From: Synechococcus sp. 8F6
GTDB lineage: Bacteria; Cyanobacteriota; Cyanobacteriia; PCC-6307; Cyanobiaceae
DNA: 64,000 nt
NCBI RefSeq assembly: GCF_002252665.1
Contig: NZ_NQKZ01000005.1
Span: 1-64,000, forward strand
Direction of reading: 5' to 3'
Every line of letters begins with the position of its first letter. Position 1 is the stretch's first letter. Positions 7,563-16,730 of this stretch are shown piece after piece. Position numbers and translations under genes: made by a program. The notes under the pieces are model-generated. The model did not search any database, was not told the origin of the DNA, and saw only the letters and a list, made by a program, of their open reading frames with translations.

Positions 7563-8267
7563 TCAACCAAGCCAATCCTGCAGCCAGTCGCCGATCGTGC
7601 CTGCGAGCTGCTCGGGCATCTGGAGCATCGGCAGATGCCCCGCTCCGGCCAGCTCCACAAACTGGTGCTGGTTGGCATAGCCGGCCAGATGGCGCACATA
7701 ACGCGGCGCCATCACCTGATCGCGGCTTCCGGCAATCCAGAGGCTGGGCACCTGCAGTTGGGCGGTGAGCTGGGGGATCTGACGCACGGCGCCGCGGTTT
7801 GTGCTGCAGGCCAGCAGCCCCTGGGCGGCACGGCGCTCGGCCAGCAGCGGGCTGCGCAGGGGGTCAGTGCCGGGCAGCTCGGCCAGCCAGCTGGGGCGCC
7901 AGCGCAGAAACAGGGCACCGCCGCGTCGCACCTGGGCAAAAGCCCGCGGTTGGTAGACGCCACCCCCGGCGGCGATCTGCACCAGGCCCACCAGCTGCGG
8001 CCCCAGATGGGGCGCGGCGTGCAAGGCGACGCTGCCCCCCAGGGAATGGCCCAGCAACACGATCGGGCGCTCGCCGGCCTGCTCCCGGGCCGCCTGGGCC
8101 AGCCAGCGGCCGTAGCTGGCCAGATTGGCGTGCAGCCTCAGCGGCCGAGGCCGTTGGCCAAAGCCGGGCAGATCGGGGGCCCAGAGCTCCCAGCTCGGCG
8201 CCAGCTCGGCGGCCAGCGGCCGCCAGAGCCGCCCGGCCAGCAACCAGCCATGCAGGGCCACCAGCAA
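7563..8267 (-). CDS. Alpha/beta hydrolase
   Basis: About 234 residues of the alpha/beta-hydrolase fold. Visible elements are the oxyanion region V-A-L-H-G-W near the N-terminus, nucleophile elbow G-H-S-L-G-G (Ser), the acid in G-S-R-D-Q-V-M-A-P and the catalytic histidine in G-A-G-H-L-P. It resembles BioH/MhpC-like esterases; the substrate is unknown. The start is unclear. No in-frame ATG exists near the fold's beginning, so a TTG at 8267 (or a GTG two codons later) is chosen. A longer frame reaches back through an 18-bp tandem duplication. It is convergent with and one base from the ABC exporter. Confidence 0.85.
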   Translation of the reverse strand: MLVALHGWLLAGRLWRPLAAELAPSWELWAPDLPGFGQRPRPLRLHANLASYGRWLAQAAREQAGERPIVLLGHSLGGSVALHAAPHLGPQLVGLVQIAAGGGVYQPRAFAQVRRGGALFLRWRPSWLAELPGTDPLRSPLLAERRAAQGLLACSTNRGAVRQIPQLTAQLQVPSLWIAGSRDQVMAPRYVRHLAGYANQHQFVELAGAGHLPMLQMPEQLAGTIGDWLQDWLG

Positions 8268-8281
8268 CGGACGTGAGACAT

Positions 8282-8317
8282 CGTGCTCCAGAAGATCGAC
8301 GTGCTCCAGAAGATCGA
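8282..8317. repeat. Perfect 2 x 18-bp tandem duplication
   Basis: CGTGCTCCAGAAGATCGA occurs twice head to tail between the divergent hydrolase and acetyltransferase genes. Eighteen bases keep every reading frame, so it would insert six codons into either gene's possible N-terminal extension. It looks like a recent slippage or duplication event. Confidence 0.9.
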
Positions 8318-8402
8318 CGATCGGGGGCACCAGGCTGGCCCGGCGAGCGCCCCCTGGGCGGCCATCGGGCAGGATCGTTCCATTGCGTTGCACCCGCCCG
8401 TC

Positions 8403-8891
8403 GTGGCCTCGGCCGAGCTCCTCACCAGCCTCTACGGGGAGCAGCACCGGCTCTGCCCCACGCCCAATCCCCAGCTCAGCCTGGTGCTCAGCTGCGATCG
8501 CGAGATCGACCTGATCGAGCTGGAGCAGCTCTGTGACGCGGTGGGCTGGAGCCGCCGCCCCCTGCGGCGGGTGCGCAAGGCGCTGCAACACAGCCTGCTG
8601 CGGGTGGGCCTGTGGCGTCACGACCCACGCCTTCCCAAGCTGGTGGGCTTCGCCCGCTGCACCGGCGATGGCGTGGTGGAAGCCACGGTCTGGGATGTGG
8701 CAGTGCACCCCCTCTACCAGGGGGCCGGGCTGGGCAAGCAGCTGATGGTCTACGTGCTCGACCAGCTGCAAACGATGGAGGTGGATCGGGTCAGCCTGTT
8801 CGCCGACCCCGACGTGGTGGACTTCTACGCCGCCCAGGGCTGGGAGCTCGAACCGCTGCAACGGCGCTGCGCCTTCTGGTACGCCCGCTAA
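8403..8891 (+). CDS. GNAT family N-acetyltransferase
   Basis: About 162 residues from a GTG at 8403; the frame is open back to a GTG at 8283, but those 40 codons read like non-coding sequence. The GNAT core shows G-F-A-R-C-T-G-D-G, strand V-W-D-V-A-V-H-P-L-Y-Q-G, and the acetyl-CoA pyrophosphate loop Q-G-A-G-L-G-K-Q-L (the Q/R-x-x-G-x-G/A motif), ending with F-Y-A-A-Q-G-W-E-L. The acceptor substrate is unknown. It is divergent from the hydrolase and overlaps by four bases the 3' end of the convergent glycosyltransferase. Confidence 0.85.
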   Translation: MASAELLTSLYGEQHRLCPTPNPQLSLVLSCDREIDLIELEQLCDAVGWSRRPLRRVRKALQHSLLRVGLWRHDPRLPKLVGFARCTGDGVVEATVWDVAVHPLYQGAGLGKQLMVYVLDQLQTMEVDRVSLFADPDVVDFYAAQGWELEPLQRRCAFWYAR

Positions 8892-9625
8892 CCCCGCCGC
8901 CGCTCCCGCACTGCGCTGCCGTAGTAGCGGGCCGCCAAGGCTTCGGGCGGAATGCCCCGCCGCCAGGAGCGCCGCAGCTGGGCATTGGCCAGCGCCGTTT
9001 GCCACACCCCGAGCGCCTGCCAGCGGCGCCCATCCACCTGCAGCCGGGCCCCCAGCGGCCGCAGCTGGCTGAAGTGCCGCAGGCGCAGCACCAGCTCCAG
9101 ATCCTCCATCAACGGGATCAGCGCCACCCCCCCGGCCCGCGCCAGCAGGCGACGCGGCACCAGCAGACCCTGATCGCCATAGGGCAGTTGGCGCCAGCGG
9201 CTGCGCAGGGCCACGGCCAGCTCCACCAGTCGCAGGGCGGGCTGGGCAGCGGCGATGGCCAGATCGAAATACCAGGCGGCGTCTGGCAGGCCCAGGGCCA
9301 CCCTCACCGCCCGATCCCAGCCCGGCTCAAACCGGGCATCGGCATGCAGCAACAACAGCCAGGGGGATTCGGTGCTCGCCACACCCAGGGCCAACTGCCG
9401 GCCCCGGCCAGGGGAGCTGGCTTGCACCGCCGCCCCCGCAAGCGCGGCGACCCGGGCGGTGGCGTCGTCGCTGGCGCCGTCCACCACCAGGATCTCCCCC
9501 ACCAGCTGGGGAGCAGCGGCCAGGTCGGCCAGCAACAGCGGCAACCGTGGCGCCTCGTTGCGCGCGGCGATCACCACCGCAATCGGCGAACCGCTCAGCG
9601 CCACGGCCGCAGATCCATCGCCCAA
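8888..9625 (-). CDS. Family 2 glycosyltransferase, TIGR04283 (arsenosugar-biosynthesis type)
   Basis: 245 residues with a GT-A fold start: I-A-V-V-I-A-A-R-N-E-A near residue 15, I-L-V-V-D-G-A-S-D-D and L-L-H-A-D-A-R-F (the D-x-D-like metal site), then P-Y-G-D-Q-G-L-L-V and the conserved L-M-E-D-L-E-L-V. This is the TIGR04283 pattern, a family genomically linked to radical-SAM/selenodomain proteins and named for arsenosugar biosynthesis. It overlaps by 31 bases the upstream TIGR04282-type gene on the same strand, so they form one unit. The radical SAM partner (arsS) and arsM are not in this window. Confidence 0.85.
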   Translation of the reverse strand: MGDGSAAVALSGSPIAVVIAARNEAPRLPLLLADLAAAPQLVGEILVVDGASDDATARVAALAGAAVQASSPGRGRQLALGVASTESPWLLLLHADARFEPGWDRAVRVALGLPDAAWYFDLAIAAAQPALRLVELAVALRSRWRQLPYGDQGLLVPRRLLARAGGVALIPLMEDLELVLRLRHFSQLRPLGARLQVDGRRWQALGVWQTALANAQLRRSWRRGIPPEALAARYYGSAVRERRRG

Positions 9626-10224
9626 TCGAGGTCGCCCCGTGGCGCCAGCAGTGCCGGTTCCAGCCCCAGACGGTCGATCGCCGCCAGCGTCTGCGTGAGC
9701 ACCCTGGGAGTGCCCCAGGCGATGCCCGCCATCAAGGCGGGCTGCGGCTGGCGCAGCCCGAGCAACCAGTAGCCCCCATCATGAGCCGGGCCGAGCACCG
9801 CCGCGCGGCTCTCCAGGGCCGCAAACGCCGCCACCAGGTCATCGCCATCCAACTGGGGCAGATCACTACCGATCACCACCACCTGCCGGGCCCCGGCGCG
9901 GAACGCCCGCTGAACCTGGCGCTGCATCCGCAAACCCAGCCCGCCGGGGCCCTGCAGCTGCACGCGATCGGCTCCCAGCTCCACACCCCAGCGGCGAGCG
10001 GCCCGCCCCGCCAACCCATCCACCGCGAGCACCAGCTCAAAGCCCAGCCGTCGGCGCCCGCCGCGGGCCACCGCCAGGGTGTGGCTGGTGAGCCGAGACT
10101 GGATCCGGGCCGCCGCCGCTGCGCCGAGGGAACCCGCCAGTCGGCGCTTGCAGCGCCCCGGGGCTGGCCAACGGGCCATCACGATCAATTGACTGCCAGC
10201 GGGTTGGCCCATCCCCGCCCTCAC
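9595..10224 (-). CDS. TIGR04282-type glycosyltransferase (DUF2064)
   Basis: 209 residues. Family marks are I-V-M-A-R-W-P-A-P-G-R-C-K-R-R-L near the N-terminus (the A-R-x-P-x-x-G-x-x-K-x-R-L nucleotide-sugar site), I-G-S-D-L-P-Q-L mid-protein, and L-G-P-A-H-D-G-G-Y-W-L-L-G. This is the companion of TIGR04283 in clusters making arsenosugars or related glycosides. The GTG start overlaps the stop of the htrA-like gene (GTGA); an ATG four codons in is an alternative. The order on the minus strand, protease then two glycosyltransferases, suggests shared transcription. Confidence 0.85.
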   Translation of the reverse strand: MRAGMGQPAGSQLIVMARWPAPGRCKRRLAGSLGAAAAARIQSRLTSHTLAVARGGRRRLGFELVLAVDGLAGRAARRWGVELGADRVQLQGPGGLGLRMQRQVQRAFRAGARQVVVIGSDLPQLDGDDLVAAFAALESRAAVLGPAHDGGYWLLGLRQPQPALMAGIAWGTPRVLTQTLAAIDRLGLEPALLAPRGDLDWAMDLRPWR

Positions 10225-11345
10225 CCCTGGCGCGGCAGCTCCGCCGGCTTGAGCTGCAGGGTCAGCCGCTCATCGCCACGGCGCAGCGACACAGCTAAAG
10301 GCTGGCCCACCCGGCCCTGATCCACCGCCAGCTGCACCTCGGAGGGGTTCTTCACTGCCTTGCCGCCCACCTGATCGATCAGGTCGCAGGGCTTGAGTCC
10401 GCCTTTGGCCGCCGGGCTGCCGGGAATCACCTCCACCACCACCACGCCATTCACCTCCGGCAGGCGGCACTCATCGGTGCTGGCGTTGATCTCCCGGGCG
10501 AGCTGGGGCGTCAGGGCCTGCAGCCGCACGCCGATGTAGGGGTGGCTGGCGGAGCCCTTCTCCAGGATCTGTGCCGCAATCTGGCGCGCCACATTGATCG
10601 GGATCGCGAAGCTCAGGCCCGCCCCAGGTGCCTGGCGAATCGCCGTGTTGATGCCGATCACCTGACCACGGTCGTTGATCAGGGGTCCGCCGCTGTTGCC
10701 GGGGTTCACGGCCGCGTCGGTCTGGATGTAGGGCACCCGCTGTCCTTCACCCACCGCATTGGTGCGCTGGATGGCACTGATGATCCCAGCGGTCACGGTG
10801 TTGTCGAGGCCGAGGGGGTTGCCGATGGCGATGGCCCACTCGCCAGGCCGCACCTTGGCGGAATCGCCCAGGGGAGCCACCGGCAGCTTGGAGGCCACCA
10901 CCTTCACCACGGCCACATCGGTGAGGGGATCAGTGCCCAGCACCTTGCCATTGAAGCTGCGGCCATCGGGCAGGGTCACCGTCACCTCACTGGCCCCCTC
11001 CACCACGTGGGCATTGGTGAGCAGCACCCCGTCGGAGCGGGTGATGAAGCCCGAGCCCTGACCCTGCTGCTGCTGGATGGTGGGCCCGCGGCCGAACAGC
11101 CCACCCAGGGGGTTCACCAGGCGCTTGACGGTGTCGATCCGCACCACCGCCGGCCCCACCTTGGCCACCGCATCCACGATCAAGGTGTTGCCCTGCTGCA
11201 GCGGCGGCGTGGGAGCCGCATCACTGATCGGCGTCTGGGCACCAGGGCGGCCCGGCAGACCAGGCAGACCCTGGCTGCAACCCACCAGCAGCAGCGCAAC
11301 GGGAGCAATCAGCGCAGCTCGGCACGGGGGGGAAAGGCGCGGCAT
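10221..11345 (-). CDS. htrA: HtrA/Deg-type serine protease, predicted lipoprotein
   Basis: 374 residues from the ATG at 11345; an upstream ATG at 11381 would add 12. The N-terminus is a lipoprotein signal ending L-L-L-V-G-C (Cys23), so the mature protein is probably lipid-anchored facing the periplasm or lumen. The trypsin-like domain has His113 (T-N-A-H-V-V), Asp143 (L-T-D-V-A) and Ser218 (G-N-S-G-G-P). One PDZ domain follows (about 265-370, starting Y-I-G-V-R-L). The role is degradation or refolding of damaged envelope proteins. It is divergent from dnaA with a 96-base intergenic region. Confidence 0.93.
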   Translation of the reverse strand: MPRLSPPCRAALIAPVALLLVGCSQGLPGLPGRPGAQTPISDAAPTPPLQQGNTLIVDAVAKVGPAVVRIDTVKRLVNPLGGLFGRGPTIQQQQGQGSGFITRSDGVLLTNAHVVEGASEVTVTLPDGRSFNGKVLGTDPLTDVAVVKVVASKLPVAPLGDSAKVRPGEWAIAIGNPLGLDNTVTAGIISAIQRTNAVGEGQRVPYIQTDAAVNPGNSGGPLINDRGQVIGINTAIRQAPGAGLSFAIPINVARQIAAQILEKGSASHPYIGVRLQALTPQLAREINASTDECRLPEVNGVVVVEVIPGSPAAKGGLKPCDLIDQVGGKAVKNPSEVQLAVDQGRVGQPLAVSLRRGDERLTLQLKPAELPRQG

Positions 11346-11441
11346 GGGGGCGGCGTGGGGCCAGGTCGGAATCCGTTTCATTAAAGACGGCTCGGCCGCC
11401 ACACCACGCGTAGATTCAGCACCCACGAAACGGCGCGGTCG

Positions 11442-12833
<1,392 letters not shown>

Positions 12834-12840
12834 TCGGGCC

Positions 12841-13791
12841 TTAGGTGAGCGGCCGGGCAGGATCAAGCCCTTCCACTTCACCGGCAAACACGCGGCTGGC
12901 GGTGATGTCTTCGGCCTCAATCGTCATCAGATCGAGCTTGGTGAGCGGCGTGCCCATGCGGCTGAACAGCCGATTGGCCTGGCGCATCCGAGCCCGGTCG
13001 ATGGCATTACGAATGGAGCGGGCGTTGGCAAAAAACGGCAACTGCATGCGCCGCTGGATGTAGTCAGCAAAGGCAGCTGCCGCCTCCTCACTGAACCGAT
13101 AATTTTCAGCGGCAAGAATCAACTGGGCGATGGCCAACAGTTCAGCGGCGCTGTAGTCGGGAAAATCGATGTGGTTGGCCACCCGCGAGGAAAGGCCAGG
13201 ATTGGATTGGTAGAACACATCCATCCGCTCCTTGTAGCCTGCAAAGATCACGACCAGATCGTCGCGATTGCTCTCCATCACCTGCAGCAGGATTTCGATC
13301 GCCTCGGCGCCATAGTCACGCTCATTTTCAGGGCGATAGAGATAGTAAGCCTCATCAATGAACAGCACCCCACCCATCGCCTTTTTGAGCATCTCACGAG
13401 TCTTGGGAGCGGTGTGGCCGATGTACTGACCCACCAGGTCGTCGCGGGTGGCGGTCACCACGTGGCCTTTGCGCACGTAGCCCAGCCCATGCAGGATCTT
13501 GCTCATCCGCGCGGCCACGGTGGTTTTGCCCGTGCCCGGCCGTCCCGTGAACGACATGTGCAGGCTGGGCGGGGTGGTCTCCAGCCCCACCTGGTGGCGG
13601 GCCCGATCCACCACCAGCAGGGCGGCGATCTCGCGGATGCGGGCCTTGACGGGCCGCAGACCGATCAATTCCCGATCGAGCTGATCGAGCATCTCCTGAA
13701 TCCCGGCACTCTCGTAGGCCAACTGCAGGTCGATGGCGGTGTCGTCCGAGACTGTCGGAGCGGCAATCGGGCTGTCGGGATCAGATCCCAT
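12841..13791 (-). CDS. cbbX: RuBisCO activase CbbX (AAA+)
   Basis: 316 residues of the red/proteobacterial-type CbbX family, a hexameric AAA+ that pulls on the RuBisCO large-subunit C-terminus to release inhibitory sugar phosphates. Walker A GRPGTGKT lies at 83-90, Walker [13 protein letters not shown] near 140-151, and the pore-loop region L-V-G-Q-Y-I-G-H-T between them. A sensor/arginine-finger region follows (S-S-R-V-A-N-H-I). The leading ~20 acidic residues are unremarkable. It is the last gene of the long carboxysome transcript, 7 bases after the assembly factor, and a dedicated activase for the form IA enzyme is known in alpha-carboxysome systems. Confidence 0.95.
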   Translation of the reverse strand: MGSDPDSPIAAPTVSDDTAIDLQLAYESAGIQEMLDQLDRELIGLRPVKARIREIAALLVVDRARHQVGLETTPPSLHMSFTGRPGTGKTTVAARMSKILHGLGYVRKGHVVTATRDDLVGQYIGHTAPKTREMLKKAMGGVLFIDEAYYLYRPENERDYGAEAIEILLQVMESNRDDLVVIFAGYKERMDVFYQSNPGLSSRVANHIDFPDYSAAELLAIAQLILAAENYRFSEEAAAAFADYIQRRMQLPFFANARSIRNAIDRARMRQANRLFSRMGTPLTKLDLMTIEAEDITASRVFAGEVEGLDPARPLT

Positions 13792-13798
13792 AAGGGGT

Positions 13799-14056
13799 TC
13801 AGGCGATCAGGGCATCGATGGCGGCGCTGAAGGACCACTCGGGCGCTCCGATCAGGCTGCCTTCGGCCTCCGCCCGCACTGTGAGATTGACGTAGGTGCG
13901 CCCGAAGCTGATATCCGGGAAGCGTTGCTGCGCCTCGCAGAGGGCATTGAGCCGCTCCAGAAAATCCCTGGTGCTGGCGTAATCCTCGAATTCCAGGCGC
14001 CGCTCCAGCCGCTCAGGCTGCTCGGACTTGGGACGTGCAATCCAGGCTTGATCCAT
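13799..14056 (-). CDS. RuBisCO assembly factor of pterin-carbinolamine-dehydratase fold (acRAF)
   Basis: 85 residues from the ATG beginning [10 protein letters not shown]. It belongs to the PCD/DCoH-like family found next to alpha-carboxysome genes: the helix [20 protein letters not shown] and strand T-Y-V-N-L-T-V-R fit the fold. True dehydratases carry a catalytic H-H-P motif in this helix-strand region. It is replaced here by F-P-D-I-S, so dehydratase activity is unlikely. The family is reported to help form IA RuBisCO assemble. It sits between chpX (10 bases upstream) and cbbX (7 bases downstream). Confidence 0.88.
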   Translation of the reverse strand: MDQAWIARPKSEQPERLERRLEFEDYASTRDFLERLNALCEAQQRFPDISFGRTYVNLTVRAEAEGSLIGAPEWSFSAAIDALIA

Positions 14057-14066
14057 GCCTTCGACG

Positions 14067-15209
14067 CTACGCCTCCAAGCAATCCGTGCGGGCAATACCC
14101 AGGCGCTGGGCCCAGGCGCCTGCATAGGCCTGATTGGCCGCCCGGGCCTCTGGATCGCTGCTGTCGAGCGGATGGGGCATGGTGCCATTGATGGCCGCGT
14201 TGGTGACACAGAACATCGATTTCTGAAAGCTCATGCAGATCTTCACGCGCACGTCGCCTTCGCCGCGCGTGCGCTCCAGGTACCACTGGTGCAACCGCTC
14301 CGGCAGGTGGCGGTACATGTCCTGCATTAGCAGGCTGGGCGGAATGCCGGAGCCCATGCTCGGCAGCGGATCGGCGTAGAGCGCCCCATAGGTGAACTGA
14401 GCCTGGTCGGGCGAGATCTGCTGAGCCTGGGCGTTGAAGCTCACCGTGCCCAGGAAGGGCATGCCTCGCAGAAACACCGCTTCCACATAGGGCACCGCCA
14501 CATCCACCAGGAAGGTGAGTTCCGCTTCCGGCGGAAGCACCCAGTAGCTCTGGCCGCCGACCTCCACTCCGTAGTGAATCGGGTTGGCGGCTGCGGCCAC
14601 CAGGCCGTTCTTGATGAACTCCACGACATCGGCAATGGTGCACACCCGTCCGTCGGCTTCAGCTGCGGCCAGATCCAGGAACAGATCGCTCATCACCCGC
14701 CAGAACTGGCCCAGGGCATGGGTGGTGGCGGCCGAACGGATCAATTCGGGCAGGAAGCCGGGGAACAGCGGGTTGAGGACGGCCAGCAGCGGATCACGCC
14801 GGCTCTTGGCCGCAATGATGCGGCGGCAATTGGTTGCAAAAGCCTCGGAATCAAAGTAGGCATCCATGCCACCGGTGGCATGCCAGAACATCGCCTTCTG
14901 GCAATACTCCGCATATTCGAAGTTGATGCGGTCGTGGTTGAGATGGCGCCAGATCTTGGCAGGGTTCAGATCCCCATCGAGGTATTTGAAGATCGGAAAA
15001 GGGTTGAGAAATTGATGCTCGGCCTGGTAGATCAGGTTGATGCTGTAGGCATCCAGCACCTCGCCATAGCTCTTGAGCACATCCACCACCTCCACCAGGT
15101 GATCGGCGCTCTCACCCAGAAGGGTTTCACCGGCCAGCAGGCGGCGCTGCACCTCCTCTCGGTCGATCGAGAGGTTGGCATGCACCAGCTCGGCGGGAAC
15201 GATCGGCAT
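14067..15209 (-). CDS. chpX: CO2 hydration protein of the NDH-1 CO2-uptake complex
   Basis: 380 residues of the ChpX/CupA/CupB family. It starts MPIVPAELVHANLSIDREEV and carries the family-wide helical core, including Y-Q-A-E-H-Q-F-L-N-P-F-P-I-F-K-Y and the late K-I-C-M-S-F-Q-K-S-M-F-C-V-T-N-A-A-I. CupA/CupB sit on the cytosolic face of specialised NDH-1 complexes and are thought to be zinc-dependent carbonic anhydrase-like converters of CO2 to bicarbonate, driven by plastoquinone reduction. It lies one base after ndhD4, so the three genes are co-translated. The partner subunits are of the F4/D4 (constitutive) type, hence a CupB-like role. Confidence 0.93.
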   Translation of the reverse strand: MPIVPAELVHANLSIDREEVQRRLLAGETLLGESADHLVEVVDVLKSYGEVLDAYSINLIYQAEHQFLNPFPIFKYLDGDLNPAKIWRHLNHDRINFEYAEYCQKAMFWHATGGMDAYFDSEAFATNCRRIIAAKSRRDPLLAVLNPLFPGFLPELIRSAATTHALGQFWRVMSDLFLDLAAAEADGRVCTIADVVEFIKNGLVAAAANPIHYGVEVGGQSYWVLPPEAELTFLVDVAVPYVEAVFLRGMPFLGTVSFNAQAQQISPDQAQFTYGALYADPLPSMGSGIPPSLLMQDMYRHLPERLHQWYLERTRGEGDVRVKICMSFQKSMFCVTNAAINGTMPHPLDSSDPEARAANQAYAGAWAQRLGIARTDCLEA

Positions 15210-15210
15210 C

Positions 15211-16728
15211 TCAGCCCAGCCCTCCCGGTATCGCTGTGATGCTGGCCAGCGCGGTGGTGGCCACCTCGCTCAGCCGGCCGAGAGTACTGGGCACCAGACC
15301 CAGCACCACCACTGCGGCCGCCAGGGCCACGGCGGGGACGGTTTCCCGCGGCGCGACTGGCGCCAGCTGCACATCCAGGCGCGCATCAGCAACCGCATCC
15401 GCACTGGGGGGCGTGATCGCCAAGCGACCGAAGAAGGCCCGGTTCACCAGCAGCAGGAAATACACCGCCGTGAGACCGGAGCCGACCATCGAAAGCAAGG
15501 TGGCTACCGGGTATTCGGCAATGCTGCCGCGGAACACCAGAAATTCCGAAATGAAGCCGGCCATGCCAGGCAAACCGGCACTGGCCATCACCGCCACGAT
15601 CATCAGCGAGCCGGTGAACGGCAGACCCCTCTCAAGATTGAGCAGGCCGCGCAACACCGCCAGATCACGGGTGCCCGTCTTGCGATACACAATCCCCACC
15701 AGCAGGAACAGCAGAGCCGAGATCAGGCCGTGGCTCACCATCTGGAACACCGCGCCCAGCAGGCTCACGGGCGTGTCAGATGCAGCTGCCAGCAGCACAT
15801 AGCCCATGTGGCCCACGGAGCTGTAGGCCACCATTCGTTTCATGTCGGTCTGGGCGATGGCGGCCAGGGAGCCGTACAGCACCGAAATCGCGGCCCAGAT
15901 CGCCAGCACCGGCGCCAGCTTCGCCCAGGCCTCGGGGAACAGTTGCAGGCCGAAGCGCAACATGCCGTAGGTGCCCAGCTTGAGCAAGACGCCCGCCAGC
16001 AGCACCGACACCGGCGTGGAGGCCTGGGTGTGGGTGTCGGGCAACCAGTTGTGCAGCGGCACCAGCGGAATCTTGATGCCGAACCCGATCAGCAAGGCCC
16101 CCAGCAGCCACAGCTGGCCGCCCATGGCCAGTCGGTCGCTGAGCACCGGCGTGAGGCTGAAATCCACACTGCCGGTGAGCAGGGCCAGCCCCAGGAAGGC
16201 CCCCAGGATCAACATGCCCGAGGCAGCGGTGAAGATCAGAAATTTGGTGGCCGCATAGGCCCGGTTCACCCCACCCCACACCGAAACCAGCAACCAGAGC
16301 GGAATCAGCTCCAGCTCGTAGAAGAGGAAGAACAGCAGCAGGTTTTCCGACAGAAAGGCCCCGTTCACCGCGCCGCTGATCAGCAGCAGCATGGCGAAGT
16401 AGATGCGCGGTCGCTTCTCGATGTCGCGGGTGATCACCGCTGACACCAGGGTGAGGGCGCCGTTGATCAGCACCAACGGCAGCGACAGCCCATCCACGCC
16501 CAGGGCATAGTCGAGGCCGATCCCCGGCAGCCAGGCGTGCCGCTCCTGCAGCTGCATGCCGGCCTGGGCCGTATCAAAGGCCAGGGCCACCGCCACGCTC
16601 ATCCCCAGTTGCAGCACCAGGATGGCGATGGTGATCAGCCGGAGCCGCGAGGGGCTGGGGCCGCCCGGCCAGAGCAACAAAGCCAGGGTCCCGGCGAAGG
16701 GAATCAGCAGAAGGCTGGTGAGCAGCAT
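15211..16728 (-). CDS. ndhD4: NAD(P)H-quinone oxidoreductase chain 4 (CO2-uptake type)
   Basis: 505 residues and about 14 membrane helices, a proton-pumping antiporter-like subunit of NDH-1. Landmarks are the buried glutamate in F-Y-E-L-E-L-I-P-L-W near 135, K-I-P-L-V-P-L-H-N-W-L-P-D-T-H (lysine and broken-helix region) and D-M-K-R-M-V-A-Y-S-S-V-G-H-M. Placement directly before chpX and after ndhF4 assigns it to the CO2-uptake complex in the thylakoid rather than respiratory NDH-1. The spacers on both sides are only 1-2 bases. Chain 4 identity is certain; the D4 class comes from context. Confidence 0.95.
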   Translation of the reverse strand: MLLTSLLLIPFAGTLALLLWPGGPSPSRLRLITIAILVLQLGMSVAVALAFDTAQAGMQLQERHAWLPGIGLDYALGVDGLSLPLVLINGALTLVSAVITRDIEKRPRIYFAMLLLISGAVNGAFLSENLLLFFLFYELELIPLWLLVSVWGGVNRAYAATKFLIFTAASGMLILGAFLGLALLTGSVDFSLTPVLSDRLAMGGQLWLLGALLIGFGIKIPLVPLHNWLPDTHTQASTPVSVLLAGVLLKLGTYGMLRFGLQLFPEAWAKLAPVLAIWAAISVLYGSLAAIAQTDMKRMVAYSSVGHMGYVLLAAASDTPVSLLGAVFQMVSHGLISALLFLLVGIVYRKTGTRDLAVLRGLLNLERGLPFTGSLMIVAVMASAGLPGMAGFISEFLVFRGSIAEYPVATLLSMVGSGLTAVYFLLLVNRAFFGRLAITPPSADAVADARLDVQLAPVAPRETVPAVALAAAVVVLGLVPSTLGRLSEVATTALASITAIPGGLG

Positions 16729-16730
16729 GA

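Noticed and set aside
5672-7699. Very long open frame on the minus strand opposite the ABC exporter
   Set aside because: It is His/Gln/Gly-rich low-complexity sequence, the mirror of GC-rich coding DNA; the plus-strand exporter has all its motifs.
11346-11441. Possible replication origin between htrA and dnaA
   Set aside because: Under 100 bases, no DnaA-box matches, and no AT-rich unwinding region; treated as a shared promoter region.
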